A stretch of 64,000 nt of DNA from Gluconacetobacter sacchari (GCF_014174255.1 NZ_JABEQJ010000019.1:1-64000); one strand, 5' to 3'; counted from the first letter of the stretch, positions 15,316 to 24,328 are shown. Numbers and translations: made by a program. The notes: generated by a model not told the origin, from the sequence alone.

Positions 15316-16434
15316 ATGCGTTCGTTGCCAATGCTGGAGGGGCGGATCGTGCTGCCCGGGCGGATCATGCCGGGGCGGATCGGGTTCGACGGACGGATCC
15401 GCGAGATCGCGGCGAGCCCGGACGCGCCGCGCCATTATATCCTGCCGGGCTTCATCGACTGCCATGTCCATGGCGGCGACGGGGCGGATACGATGGACGG
15501 GGTGGCGGCGATCGGGCGGCTGTCGCGCTTTCATCTGTCGCACGGCACCACCACGATCCTGCCGACCACCATCACCCGGCCCTGGCGGGACGTGATGGAT
15601 GCGCTGGAGGCGGTTGCCGAGGTGCGCCGGACGGGCGTGCCGCACGGGCCCGACATTCATGGCGCGCATCTGGAAGGGCCGTTCGTCAGCCCGCACAAGC
15701 TGGGCGCGCAGCCGCCCTTCGCCGTGCCGCCCCGGCCCGAACTGGTGCGCGAGGTGCTGGAGACCGGCGTGGTGCGCGTGGTGACCCTGGCGCCCGAGCT
15801 GGACCATGCCGAGAGCGCCATGGAGGCCTTCGCCCGCGCGGGCGTGCGGGTGAGCCTGGGCCATATGACGGCCGATTACGAGCGGACCGAGCAGGCGATC
15901 TGCACCATCTGCGCCGCCGGCGGCACGGTGGGGGCGACGCATCTGTTCAACGCCATGGCGCCGGTCGAGGGGCGCCGGCCCGGCCCGGCCACGGCGCTGA
16001 TGTGCAGCGACGCGGCCTATGCCGAGATGATCCTGGACACGCATCATGTGCATCCCGCCATCTTCCGCATGGCGGCGCGGCTGATGGATGGACGGCTGCT
16101 GCTGGTGACCGACGCGATGCGCGGCACCGGCCTGCCGGACGGGCCGAGCCAGTTGGGCGGGCAGGACGTGATGATCCGCGACGGCGTGGTGCGGCTGCCC
16201 GGTGGATCGCTGGCGGGGAGCGTGCTGACCCTGGATGTCGCCCTGCGCAACGCGGTGGAGAGCGGGGGCGTGTCGCTGCCGCGGGCCGCCGACCTGGTGA
16301 GCGGTGCGCCGGCCCGGTATCTGGGCCTGCATGATCGGGGTGTCGTGGCCGTGGGGCGGCGGGCCGATTTCGTCGTGATGGATGAGAAATTGCGGGTCCG
16401 GCAGGTGTGGGTGGCGGGACAGCAGGTGATTTGA
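15316..16434 (+). CDS. nagA: N-acetylglucosamine-6-phosphate deacetylase
   Basis: A 372-residue amidohydrolase-superfamily enzyme that converts GlcNAc-6-P to GlcN-6-P and acetate. Metal and substrate motifs are present: GFIDCHVHGGDG, HLEGPFVSPHKLGA, SLGHMTADY, GATHLFNAM, and the catalytic Asp in LVTDAMRGTG. It ends with the usual ADFVVMD block. The ATG at 15316 lies 20 bp after the transporter stop, behind GGAGGAAGG. No glucosamine-6-P deaminase or kinase is adjacent, so the rest of the pathway must be elsewhere. Confidence 0.93.
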   Translation: MRSLPMLEGRIVLPGRIMPGRIGFDGRIREIAASPDAPRHYILPGFIDCHVHGGDGADTMDGVAAIGRLSRFHLSHGTTTILPTTITRPWRDVMDALEAVAEVRRTGVPHGPDIHGAHLEGPFVSPHKLGAQPPFAVPPRPELVREVLETGVVRVVTLAPELDHAESAMEAFARAGVRVSLGHMTADYERTEQAICTICAAGGTVGATHLFNAMAPVEGRRPGPATALMCSDAAYAEMILDTHHVHPAIFRMAARLMDGRLLLVTDAMRGTGLPDGPSQLGGQDVMIRDGVVRLPGGSLAGSVLTLDVALRNAVESGGVSLPRAADLVSGAPARYLGLHDRGVVAVGRRADFVVMDEKLRVRQVWVAGQQVI

Positions 16435-16454
16435 GGGGCCGCCAGGAGGCGCTG

Positions 16455-16664
16455 TCAGGGATCGCTTTCCGGGGGGCTTTCGGCCAGGCGCCGACCGCGC
16501 CGGGCGAGGGCCTCGCGCAGCAGGATTTCGATCTGGGCGTTCACGCTGCGCAGGTCGGCATCCGCACTGCGGCGGATGGCCGCCAGCAGGGCGGGGTCGA
16601 GGCGGAGGGCGAATGCCGCCTTGTCCGGTCCGCGCGGCCGGCCCCTGCGGCCTTCGGCGGTCAC
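16455..16664 (-). CDS. Arc/RHH-type DNA-binding protein
   Basis: A 69-residue protein with an Arg-rich start (GRRGRPRGPDK) followed by FALRLDPALLAAIRR and a helix with VNAQIEILLREAL, the strand-helix-helix pattern of Arc/MetJ-type ribbon-helix-helix repressors. The GTG start overlaps the SPFH gene stop by four bases (GTGA), so the two are translationally coupled. Small RHH genes downstream of SPFH genes are a recurring arrangement in proteobacteria. It may repress its own operon through the palindrome at 17631-17650 (inference). Confidence 0.8.
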   Translation of the reverse strand: MTAEGRRGRPRGPDKAAFALRLDPALLAAIRRSADADLRSVNAQIEILLREALARRGRRLAESPPESDP

Positions 16665-17608
16665 GAATAGAGCGTGCCCGTATTGACCACCGGCGTGACG
16701 TCGCGGTCGCCCACCAGCACCACCAGCAGGTTGGACACCATGGCGGCCTTGCGCTCGGCGTCGAGCACGCCGCCGAGACGGTCTTCCAGTTCGTTCAGGG
16801 CCTGTTCCACGATCGCCACCGCGCCGGAGGTGATCGTCCGCCGGGCGGCGATGACGGCGCTGGCCGCCTGTTTGCGCAGCATGGTCGCGGCGATCTCGGG
16901 CGCGTAGGCCAGGTGGGACAGCCGGGCCTCCTGCACCACCAGGCCGGCCAGCGCCATCCGCTCGCGCAGGTCGGCGCTCAGGGTGGCGGTCAGCCGGTCG
17001 CCGCCGTCGCGCAGGGACAGCACGCCGCCCTCGGCCTGCCGCGCGGCCCCGGCCTGGCGGGTGGCCAGGGACTCGCGATATTCCTCGTCGTCATAGGGGT
17101 GGCGGCTGGCCAGGCTGCGCAGGGCGGTTTCGCCCTGGGCCGTGACATAGGACGGGTAGTTTTCCACGTCGAACACCGCCCGCGAGGCCTCGGCCACGCG
17201 CCAGGTCAGCACCATGCCGATCTCGACCGGGTTGCCCGCCGCGTCGTTGACCTTCAGCGGGCCGATTTCCTGCGTGACCAGGCGCCGCGTGACCCGCTTG
17301 CGTGCCGCCAGGGGGTTGACCAGCCAGAATCCGTCCTGGTTCACCGTTCCTGAATATTTCCCCAGGAATGTCAGGACCAGGGATTCGTTGGGTTGCAGGG
17401 TGGCGAGCCCCCGCAGCAGCAGCAGGACGCCGAGGCCGCAGAGACCCGCGCCGGCAAGAAGGAGCACGTCGGCGCCGGCGGAGGGGACATACCCGGTGGA
17501 GAGGAGGCCGAGCAGGCCCGCCAGGACCAGCAGCAGGATGAGGCCGACCCCGGTGAAACCGGAGAGGGAACGGGCCGTGGTTTCTGCCGTGCCGATGTTT
17601 GAACCCAT
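16661..17608 (-). CDS. SPFH/band 7 membrane protein
   Basis: A 315-residue protein with two N-terminal membrane segments (about residues 20-40 and 45-65). An SPFH/prohibitin-like domain follows, from LQPNESLVLTFLGKYSGT through VLTWRV and FDVENYPSYVTAQGETALR, and then a helical C-terminus with AERKAAMVSNLLVVL. Such proteins form oligomeric scaffolds in membranes. The ATG at 17608 is preceded by GGGAG. It is followed by the overlapping RHH gene, and a 20-bp palindrome sits directly upstream. Confidence 0.87.
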   Translation of the reverse strand: MGSNIGTAETTARSLSGFTGVGLILLLVLAGLLGLLSTGYVPSAGADVLLLAGAGLCGLGVLLLLRGLATLQPNESLVLTFLGKYSGTVNQDGFWLVNPLAARKRVTRRLVTQEIGPLKVNDAAGNPVEIGMVLTWRVAEASRAVFDVENYPSYVTAQGETALRSLASRHPYDDEEYRESLATRQAGAARQAEGGVLSLRDGGDRLTATLSADLRERMALAGLVVQEARLSHLAYAPEIAATMLRKQAASAVIAARRTITSGAVAIVEQALNELEDRLGGVLDAERKAAMVSNLLVVLVGDRDVTPVVNTGTLYS

Positions 17609-17630
17609 GTCGGATGCTCCCTGTTTTTTT

Positions 17631-17650
17631 ATATCATATATTTATGATAT
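17631..17650. promoter_or_regulatory. Palindromic operator candidate upstream of the SPFH-RHH operon
   Basis: ATATCATA TATT TATGATAT, two perfect 8-bp arms around a 4-base spacer, ending 22 bp upstream of the SPFH ATG and inside the probable promoter (AT-rich, -10-like TATAAA on the minus strand). An RHH dimer encoded by the same operon is the obvious candidate binder. Confidence 0.6.
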
Positions 17651-17772
17651 CAAAAATAAGCAAGGCGCATTCTGCGGGAAGATGGTCGGGGGGGTCTTCA
17701 AAACGATGCGGCCGCCGGACGATGTGTCCGGCGGCCGCATGTTGGAGCGCTGTTCGGGACGTTTGCGGAAAC

Positions 17773-19407
17773 TCAGCCGTGCTTCAGGTCGGCGAGGATC
17801 GCGTCGCCGGCGCGCAGCGACAGCGCAGCCATGGTCAGGGTGGAGTTGACCGTGCCGGACGCCGCCATCGCGGCACCCGTCGCCAGGAACAGGTTGGGGT
17901 GGTCGTGCGTGCGCAGCCAACTGTCGACGACCGAATCATTGGGGTCGTGGCCCATGATCGTGCCGCCGGTGATGTGGTTGTTCGGCGTGAAGAACGACGA
18001 CATCTCGATTTCCGTGCCGCCCATCGCCTGGGCGATCCGGGTCAGATGCTGGCGCGACAGGGCGGCGGATTTGTGGACATATTCGCCGACATCGTAGGTG
18101 ACTTCCGGGTGCGGAATGCCCAGCGCGTCGCGATGGTCCTTGGACAGGACCAGGCGGTTCTCCGGGTTCGGCAGGACCTCGTGGTTGGCGTAGATATCGA
18201 CGCCGTGCGCCGTGCGGCGGCGGATTTCCTCGTCCAGCTTCCGGCCGACCAGGCCCATGGACAGGGCCTTCATCCCGGCGCGGGAGTTCTGGGCGGTGTT
18301 GTTGTAGCCGATCTGGATCGCCGCGTATTCGGAGCGGAACGGACCGTCGCGGAAATTGGTGATCGAACTCATCTGCACCGAGCCGCCGCCGGCCCAGACG
18401 GGTTCGGCCGACTGGAAGCTCATGCCGATGCCCGGATGGTCCATCATGTTGCGGCCGACCTGGTCGGACGAGTTGGCGATGCCGTTCGGGTTGCGGTCGT
18501 TGGCGGCGAGCAGCAGCAGCTTGGGCGTCTCGATGCCGTTGGCCGCGATGACGAAGGTCTTGGCGACGACGCGATGCGAGCCCTTGTCGGGATCGTAGTA
18601 GTTCATCGCCACGATGGTGTTCTTCGCGTCGGTCTCGATCGAATAGACGACGGCGTTGGGGATGATCCGCGCGCCGTGCCGCTCGGCCTTCATCGCCGAA
18701 TAGACGCCGTGATACATGGCGCCGATCGGGCAGATCGGCATGCAGTTATTGTTGCCGCAGCACTGGGGACGGCCGTCGAAGGGACGGCTGTTGCGCGCCT
18801 GGGGCACCGGCGTGTTGTCATAGCCCAGCGGCTTGACGATGCTGGTGAACAGCCGGTCGCCCGGGCCGTACGGCATGGAATCCATCGGCCAGGGGTTCTT
18901 GCGCGGCGCGGAGGGGACGATCTCCTGCCCGTTGGGGCCCTTGACGCCCATTTCGCACTCGGCCTCGTAATAATAGGCTTCCAGCTCGTCATAGCTGAGG
19001 GCGTAGTCGCGGCCGACGCCATAGGTCGATTTCAGGCGGAAATCGTTCGGCAGGTAGCGCCAGCTCGACGCCGCCCAGTGCCAGGTGGTGCCGCCCACGC
19101 CCTTGATGATGCCCTGGCGATAGGCGCTGGCATCGGGGCCCTTGACGATCAGATAGTTGTTGTCGGGGAAATAATTGGTGTGCGGCGCCCAGGGCACGGA
19201 CGGGTAGGGGGTCGCGTAGTCATATTGCGACTTGTTGTTCGGCGGCATGTTCCGCCAGTTCTCGACGATCTGGTCGCGGTCGCGATAGGGGCCGGCATCG
19301 AGCAGGATGACCGACACGCCGTTGCGCGCGAGCTTGTGCGCCAGCATGGCGCCGCAGATGCCGGCACCGGCGATGACGACGTCCGCCGTCAGCGTTTCTT
19401 GAGCCAT
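17773..19407 (-). CDS. GMC-family flavoprotein, large subunit of an SLDH-like membrane dehydrogenase
   Basis: A 544-residue FAD enzyme. The FAD-binding motif VVIAGAGICGAMLAHKLA is near the N-terminus. The Cys-rich segment CCGNNNCMPICPIGAMYHG is typical of the gluconate/sorbitol dehydrogenase branch, where it binds an iron-sulfur cluster. The GMC C-terminal block GGTIMGHDPNDSVVD and a conserved NST end the protein. It oxidises a sugar alcohol or sugar acid in the periplasm and passes electrons to the cytochrome subunit. ATG at 19407, AGGAGAG upstream. It is the last of three genes. The exact substrate cannot be told from sequence. Confidence 0.9.
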   Translation of the reverse strand: MAQETLTADVVIAGAGICGAMLAHKLARNGVSVILLDAGPYRDRDQIVENWRNMPPNNKSQYDYATPYPSVPWAPHTNYFPDNNYLIVKGPDASAYRQGIIKGVGGTTWHWAASSWRYLPNDFRLKSTYGVGRDYALSYDELEAYYYEAECEMGVKGPNGQEIVPSAPRKNPWPMDSMPYGPGDRLFTSIVKPLGYDNTPVPQARNSRPFDGRPQCCGNNNCMPICPIGAMYHGVYSAMKAERHGARIIPNAVVYSIETDAKNTIVAMNYYDPDKGSHRVVAKTFVIAANGIETPKLLLLAANDRNPNGIANSSDQVGRNMMDHPGIGMSFQSAEPVWAGGGSVQMSSITNFRDGPFRSEYAAIQIGYNNTAQNSRAGMKALSMGLVGRKLDEEIRRRTAHGVDIYANHEVLPNPENRLVLSKDHRDALGIPHPEVTYDVGEYVHKSAALSRQHLTRIAQAMGGTEIEMSSFFTPNNHITGGTIMGHDPNDSVVDSWLRTHDHPNLFLATGAAMAASGTVNSTLTMAALSLRAGDAILADLKHG

Positions 19408-19435
19408 GAGTGAATCTCTCCTGTTTTCCGGCGGC

Positions 19436-20884
19436 TTACGCGGCGCGTCTGGACTTGAGGACAAAACGGAGCGCCAGGGCGAGCACGCCCAGAATGACCA
19501 GGCCGGCAATGGCGAGGACCGCGAGAACGCGGGGTTCGGAAAGCTGCGCGATGGCCGGCTTGGGGCCGCCGGCGCGGATGGTGGCGACGGATTCGGCGGT
19601 GACGGCGGCCTGGGCGTTGCCGAAATGGCCCAGCACGTAATTGGCGAGGGTCGCGACCTGCTGGTCGTCCAGCGGCTGGACCAGGGAGTCCGGACCGAAG
19701 CCCGGCATCAGGATCTGATGGCCGTCGACCGTGCGGTCGACGCCGAACAGGATGCTGGCGACCAGGTCGTCGGGGTTGCGCTGGCCCGTGGTCGTGTTGC
19801 CGACCAGCGAGGGGTAGTAGCCGTCGGCCGAGCCCCTGCCGTCGGTCTGGTGGCAGCTCGCGCAGACATTCTCATACAGCACGTTGCCCTGGGTGATGCC
19901 CTTGAGGGTGCTGCTGTTGCGGCGGGCGTTGGCGGCGGCGTAATCGAACGGGGCGGCCTTGCCACCGTGGGAGAAGTTCGCAGCGGTCTGCCCGGGCTCG
20001 GCGATCGCCGGCACCGTCTTGAGATAGGCGGCCATCGCGGCCAGGTCGGCCGGCGTCAGATACTGGAAGCTGTGTTCGACCGCTTCGGCCATCGGGCCGG
20101 CGGCGCGCGCGTGGGTGGAGCGGCCCGTCCGCAGATAGTCTTGCAGGTCCTGGGCGGACCAGCCGCCGATCCCTGCCGTCGCATCGCTGGTGATGTTGGG
20201 CGCGCGCCAGGAGCCGAGATCGCCGCCGGCGAGATAGGCCGAGGCGCTTGGCGCCATCAGCATGTTGCGCGGCGTGTGGCATTCGCCGCAATGCGCCAGC
20301 GTATCGACCAGGTATTTGCCGCGATTCCATGCCGCGTCATGCGCCGGATCGGCCACGTAGGGCGTGCCCTCGACGCCGCTGAGCAGCTTCCAGCCCCACA
20401 GCGAGGCCCGGATCGAGAAGGGGAAGGGCAGGTTGGTCTTCGGCGCGGGCCGGTCGACCGGCTCGACCTCGTGCATCAGGTAATCATACAGCGCCGCGAC
20501 GTCTTCGTCGGTCAGCCGGCTGTACGAGCCATAGGGCATGGCCGGATAGAGCTGCGCGCCGTCGGCGCGCACGCCGTGGCGGATCGCCCGCGAAAATTGA
20601 TCGAGCGTGTAGGTGCCGATGCCGTAGGTCTTGGAGGGCGTGATGTTGGTCGAATAGATCACGCCCAGCGGCGAGGCGATGGGGTAGCCGCCGGCCAGTT
20701 TCGCGCCGTCATGGCCGTTGGTGTGGCAGGCGGCGCAGTCGGCCGCGATGGCGAGATAATGGCCGCGGCTCAGGGCCGGGGCGGACGGATCGGCATGCGC
20801 GGTCGCATGCCCCGCCAGGACCAGGGGGGCGGCCAGCCAGAAGCTGCGGAGGAGCCTCCGGGGTGTCGATACGGATTTCTTCAT
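19436..20884 (-). CDS. Triheme cytochrome c subunit of the SLDH-like dehydrogenase
   Basis: A 482-residue protein with a signal peptide, three heme c sites (CAACH near residue 55, CGECH near 205, CASCH near 340) and a C-terminal membrane helix followed by KSRRAA. This is the standard layout of the cytochrome subunit of acetic-acid-bacterial membrane dehydrogenases, which sends electrons to ubiquinone. It lies 12 bp after the small-subunit gene and 28 bp before the flavoprotein gene. The order small-cytochrome-large differs from the usual small-large-cytochrome. Confidence 0.93.
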   Translation of the reverse strand: MKKSVSTPRRLLRSFWLAAPLVLAGHATAHADPSAPALSRGHYLAIAADCAACHTNGHDGAKLAGGYPIASPLGVIYSTNITPSKTYGIGTYTLDQFSRAIRHGVRADGAQLYPAMPYGSYSRLTDEDVAALYDYLMHEVEPVDRPAPKTNLPFPFSIRASLWGWKLLSGVEGTPYVADPAHDAAWNRGKYLVDTLAHCGECHTPRNMLMAPSASAYLAGGDLGSWRAPNITSDATAGIGGWSAQDLQDYLRTGRSTHARAAGPMAEAVEHSFQYLTPADLAAMAAYLKTVPAIAEPGQTAANFSHGGKAAPFDYAAANARRNSSTLKGITQGNVLYENVCASCHQTDGRGSADGYYPSLVGNTTTGQRNPDDLVASILFGVDRTVDGHQILMPGFGPDSLVQPLDDQQVATLANYVLGHFGNAQAAVTAESVATIRAGGPKPAIAQLSEPRVLAVLAIAGLVILGVLALALRFVLKSRRAA

Positions 20885-20896
20885 GATACGCCCCGG

Positions 20897-21454
20897 TCAG
20901 AATTGCGGCATCTGCTCGACGGGAGCAGGCTCGGCGACCCAGTAGTTCGGTCCGTTATGCGCGTAGGTCGGGATGACCACGACATCGCGCGCGGGCTGGT
21001 ACATCAGGGCATTTTCGTAGGCATAGACCTGGGCGTTGGTGCCGTCCTCGATCACGCCGGAATACCAGGCCCGGACGATGCGGAGCAGCGTGTCGTGCAG
21101 CGGGCCGTCGCGCAGGGATTCCTCAAGCGCCTCGACATCGGCGGGCTTGCTGTCGGCGACCGTCTTGACCAGTGCGGCGAGTTGGGCCGGAAATTGCGCG
21201 TTCTGCGCGCGCAGGGCGGCGAGAAGCGACTGGCCGACCAGCGGGTCGAGCGCGCTGTGTCCGGTCGCGAAACGGGAAAAGCCGATGAAATCCGCGACGT
21301 CGCCGGTGGTCGTGCCGGCAGCGGCCTCGGCCGCGTCGGGCCGGATGGCGGGCAGGAGCGTGCCAACCGCCGATGCGGCGGACAGCATCAGCATATGGCG
21401 GCGGGATACAGGGCCGCGCATGGGCCTCCCCCGCCGATTATCGGAATTTCCCAT
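20897..21454 (-). CDS. Tat-exported small subunit of the SLDH-like dehydrogenase
   Basis: A 185-residue protein with a twin-arginine signal (VSRRHMLMLSAASAVG), needed to export the folded FAD partner with it. The body matches the FAD-SLDH small-subunit family: FIGFSRFATG, WYSGVIED and ALMYQPARDVVVIPTY near the C-terminus. I chose ATG 21454; a TTG at 21475 is in frame but would lengthen the region before the RR motif. It is the first gene of the operon. Confidence 0.87.
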   Translation of the reverse strand: MGNSDNRRGRPMRGPVSRRHMLMLSAASAVGTLLPAIRPDAAEAAAGTTTGDVADFIGFSRFATGHSALDPLVGQSLLAALRAQNAQFPAQLAALVKTVADSKPADVEALEESLRDGPLHDTLLRIVRAWYSGVIEDGTNAQVYAYENALMYQPARDVVVIPTYAHNGPNYWVAEPAPVEQMPQF

Positions 21455-21490
21455 GTTTTTCCCAGATGAATTCAAGGCATGAATCGCATA

Positions 21491-21531
21491 ATATCAAGAG
21501 CTACGAATGATCTTCGCGATATCCTTGATAT
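21491..21531. promoter_or_regulatory. Spaced inverted repeat upstream of the SLDH-like operon
   Basis: ATATCAAG (21491-21498) and CTTGATAT (21524-21531) are exact inverted copies whose centres are 33 bp apart, about three helical turns. They lie 37-77 bp upstream of the small-subunit ATG, a position for regulator binding. The remaining AT-rich stretch to 22020 (very T-rich around 21720-21990) holds no convincing gene. Confidence 0.35.
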
Positions 21532-21945
21532 GTGAAGCACCGTTGACGGATGCCAATCCATAATCGTCGGAATTTCAGAACGCAATGGATTGATACGGTG
21601 CGCGAAAGAGCGAGAAGTGATAACGTTTTTTTGATCGTGAGAGGAATTTTGAATAGCGCGCCAAGTTTCCGGAATTTAATGATTAAAGAAGAAGAGAAAG
21701 GTGTTGCGACCCGGTCGTCGCAAGTTGATATATTTATACTTTGCTATATTTTTTGTTGTATATTTGCAAATATTTTGTGGTTTATAGAATAGTGTTATAA
21801 ACATTTCCGTTGATAATCTAAAAATTAGTATATATTTATAAATTTTAGGATAAATTATTATTTTAATTTTGTAGTCTATCATAAAATCAGCGATAGAAGA
21901 TTTTTTTTCGCGATTTTGTCCGAAAACTAAATTATTTTTTAATGG

Positions 21946-21957
21946 GAAAACGTTTTC
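21946..21957. promoter_or_regulatory. LacI-type palindrome upstream of the porin gene
   Basis: GAAAACGTTTTC, a perfect 12-bp palindrome with a central CG, the shape of LacI/GalR-family operators. It sits in the AT-rich gap between the divergent SLDH-like operon and the OprB-like gene, 278 bp before the latter's ATG. No LacI-type regulator is in the window. Confidence 0.35.
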
Positions 21958-22234
21958 TAATTTGTATTCACGAACATAGCTTGAGCGCCGAGTTTTGTTA
22001 AAAAAACTTTACGTCAGGCTGGTTTGGACATAGGTGTCCGTCTGGACATGACGGGTCCGCCAGGATCAGGCACGGCCGCCACAAGGCCGCAATCGGGTCA
22101 GGCTGTATTTTGTCGCTTTATGGAGAAATGGGTTTTTCAAAAAAGAAAGATCACCCGATGCCCCTCCGTTGCCCATAACGAGACGAAGCGTTTCCCTGAG
22201 AAAAAGTTTCGCCATTTCCCCGAGTAGGACTCCG

Positions 22235-23728
22235 ATGATCGGACATAGTGAATGTCACCGGTCGCGTCACTTTGTGAAAAGTGCCAGACGGTTTTTTGCG
22301 TTTTTCGTTCTGCTATCCTGTCTTCAGATCGGTGACGGCCTGGCCCAGTCGTCGACCAGCAAGGGCGAGGCCGTCGAGGCCGGTGCCGTGTCGCCGCGGG
22401 CCGCCTATCAGCCGACCGCGTATCCGCTGGACGATGTGGGCGGATTTACCGTCGGGCCCATCATCCCGACCCTCGCGGGGGCGCCGCATCTGTTCGGTGA
22501 CTGGTATGGTGTCCAGCCCTGGCTGCTCAAGCACGGGATCTTCCTGAACCTGGCCCTGAACGAGGAATATGTCGGCAACGTCACCGGCGGCAAGACCCGG
22601 TCGAACGTGCTGGCGGGACAGGTTGCCGGAGAACTGGATATCGACTGGCATCGCCTGGCCGGCCTGGAGGGGGTGTGGACCCACATGCTGGTGGTGAACG
22701 GACATGGCCGCAGCTTCAGCCTCAATTCCGGCGATTCGGTCACGAATCCGGAGCAGATCTATGGCGCGCGCGGCAATGTCGTCGCGCATCTGGTCGAGAT
22801 GTATGCGGACAAGAGCTTTTTCAACAAGCGCGTCATCGTTTCGGTCGGCGACATTCCGACCGGCAGTTTCTTCTCGTTCGATTATACGGCTTGCTTTTTC
22901 ATGAACGTCTCGGTGTGCAGCAACTGGGCGCCGGGCAAATACAATCCGGGCGGCCGTGACTGGCCCTCGGGCAATGTCGGCGGTGTGCTGAAGATCCGCC
23001 CGACCCAGCAGACCTATATCGAAGGAGGCGTGTTCCTGGTCAGCCCGCATGCCTATAACGGCGGGATCTCGGGGTGGGCGATCGCCCAGGATGGCATGAA
23101 CAAGGTGACGTCGCAGGTCGAAATCGGGTGGATGCCGGAGTTCGGCCGGGACAAGCTGCGCGGCAACTACAAGATCGGCTACTGGTACGACAATTCGCGC
23201 TATCCGAACCTGTTCGAGGATATCCACGGCAATTCCTTCCAGGCGACCGGCCAGCCGCGCCGTTATGAAGCGGGCATGAGCGTCGCGTGGTTCATGTTCA
23301 ACCAGATGCTGGTCCGCAACGGGGCGGGCCTGACCAACGGGTTGATCATCGAGGGCGGCGCGGGCTATGCACAGGGCAACCTGGTCGCGATGCGTGATCG
23401 CGAGTGGGTCGGTTTCGTGGAAAGCGGCACGCCGTGGCATCGTCCCAACGATGCGATGGGCATCATGTTCCAGCATTACGACATGAGCCGTACCGTCAGC
23501 CTGCAACAGGAATCGTCGCAGGCCCTGGGGCTTCCGTTCATGTCCAACCAGTGGGGACCGGTCTATGGTATCCAGAACTGGGAAAATGCCTATGAGGCCT
23601 TCTACAGCATCAATCTGGCGCCGGCGACCAACCTGATGGCCGACTTCCAGTACATGCAGCATCCGGGCGCCACGACGACGTTCAAGGATATTGCGATCCT
23701 TGGCGGGCAGTTCACGACCAATTTCTGA
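22235..23728 (+). CDS. OprB-family carbohydrate-selective porin
   Basis: A 497-residue outer-membrane protein with a signal peptide (about residues 1-38, ending GLAQ) and the OprB pattern: LFGDWYGVQPWL near residue 90, alternating beta-strands throughout, and a terminal Phe (FTTNF) as in outer-membrane barrels. OprB porins admit sugars and polyols, which fits the dehydrogenase complex divergent from it. The ATG at 22235 has AGGA six bases upstream; an earlier in-frame ATG at 22169 would spoil the signal peptide. Confidence 0.88.
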   Translation: MIGHSECHRSRHFVKSARRFFAFFVLLSCLQIGDGLAQSSTSKGEAVEAGAVSPRAAYQPTAYPLDDVGGFTVGPIIPTLAGAPHLFGDWYGVQPWLLKHGIFLNLALNEEYVGNVTGGKTRSNVLAGQVAGELDIDWHRLAGLEGVWTHMLVVNGHGRSFSLNSGDSVTNPEQIYGARGNVVAHLVEMYADKSFFNKRVIVSVGDIPTGSFFSFDYTACFFMNVSVCSNWAPGKYNPGGRDWPSGNVGGVLKIRPTQQTYIEGGVFLVSPHAYNGGISGWAIAQDGMNKVTSQVEIGWMPEFGRDKLRGNYKIGYWYDNSRYPNLFEDIHGNSFQATGQPRRYEAGMSVAWFMFNQMLVRNGAGLTNGLIIEGGAGYAQGNLVAMRDREWVGFVESGTPWHRPNDAMGIMFQHYDMSRTVSLQQESSQALGLPFMSNQWGPVYGIQNWENAYEAFYSINLAPATNLMADFQYMQHPGATTTFKDIAILGGQFTTNF

Positions 23729-23764
23729 TCGTCCCGTGGCGATCCAGGTAGAGGTGACGACATC

Positions 23765-24283
23765 ATGACCATATTCTCCGGCCTGTCCTGCTCTCCCATC
23801 GCCGCGATGCGCGGCGCGGTGGCCGCGTCCTGCCTGCTGATGGCCGGGACGGTACTTCCGCATGCGGCGCTGGCGCATGAGCACGGCATGGACCTGAAGA
23901 CCGCGCTCGCCTTCATCGAGCGTGCGAAGCAGGCCGCCGAGGCCAAGCACGCCCATGTCGCCATCGCGATCGTCGATGAGGGGGCCAATCTGGTCGCGTT
24001 CGAGAAGATGGACGACACGCAACTGGGAAGCGTCAAGCTGGCGATCCTGAAGGCGAAGACCTCGGTGGCGTATGCGCGCCCGTCGGCGGACATGGAGCAT
24101 GCGCTGAATGCCGGCAACTACATGATCGGCACGCTACCCGACACGCTGCCGGCCGGCGGCGGCTATCCGATCACGGTCGGCGGCCGGCTGGTCGGTGCGC
24201 TGGGCCTGAGCGGCGGCGAGGGCGAGACGGATGCCAACCTGGCCAAGGAGGCCGTGACCTCGGCCGCGCCGTCCGCCAGGTGA
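23765..24283 (+). CDS. Exported GlcG/HbpS-like protein
   Basis: A 172-residue protein with a signal peptide cut after LAHEHG or nearby, then a GlcG/HbpS domain (DUF336): KTALAFIERAKQAAEAK, IAIVDEGANLVAFEKMDD, SVKLAILKAKTSVAYAR and the Gly-rich GGGYPITVGGRLVGALGLSG. Family members bind heme or other small ligands; many sit in operons for glycolate or aromatic use. It lies 37 bp after the porin gene and is closed by a strong hairpin at 24298-24328, so porin and this gene likely form one transcript. Confidence 0.8.
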   Translation: MTIFSGLSCSPIAAMRGAVAASCLLMAGTVLPHAALAHEHGMDLKTALAFIERAKQAAEAKHAHVAIAIVDEGANLVAFEKMDDTQLGSVKLAILKAKTSVAYARPSADMEHALNAGNYMIGTLPDTLPAGGGYPITVGGRLVGALGLSGGEGETDANLAKEAVTSAAPSAR

Positions 24284-24297
24284 CGGTCCCGCCGTTG

Positions 24298-24328
24298 CCC
24301 CGCCGTGACCGGCATGGTCGCGGCGGGG
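24298..24328 (+). terminator. Hairpin after the porin-GlcG operon
   Basis: A 13-bp stem with 12 pairs (CCCCGCCGTGACC / GGTCGCGGCGGGG) and loop GGCAT, 15 bp after the stop. No T-run follows, as is common in GC-rich genomes. Confidence 0.6.

Noticed and set aside
21550-21792. 80-codon open frame in the AT-rich gap before the porin
   Set aside because: No ribosome site and a composition that follows the AT-rich background; I could not support it as a gene.
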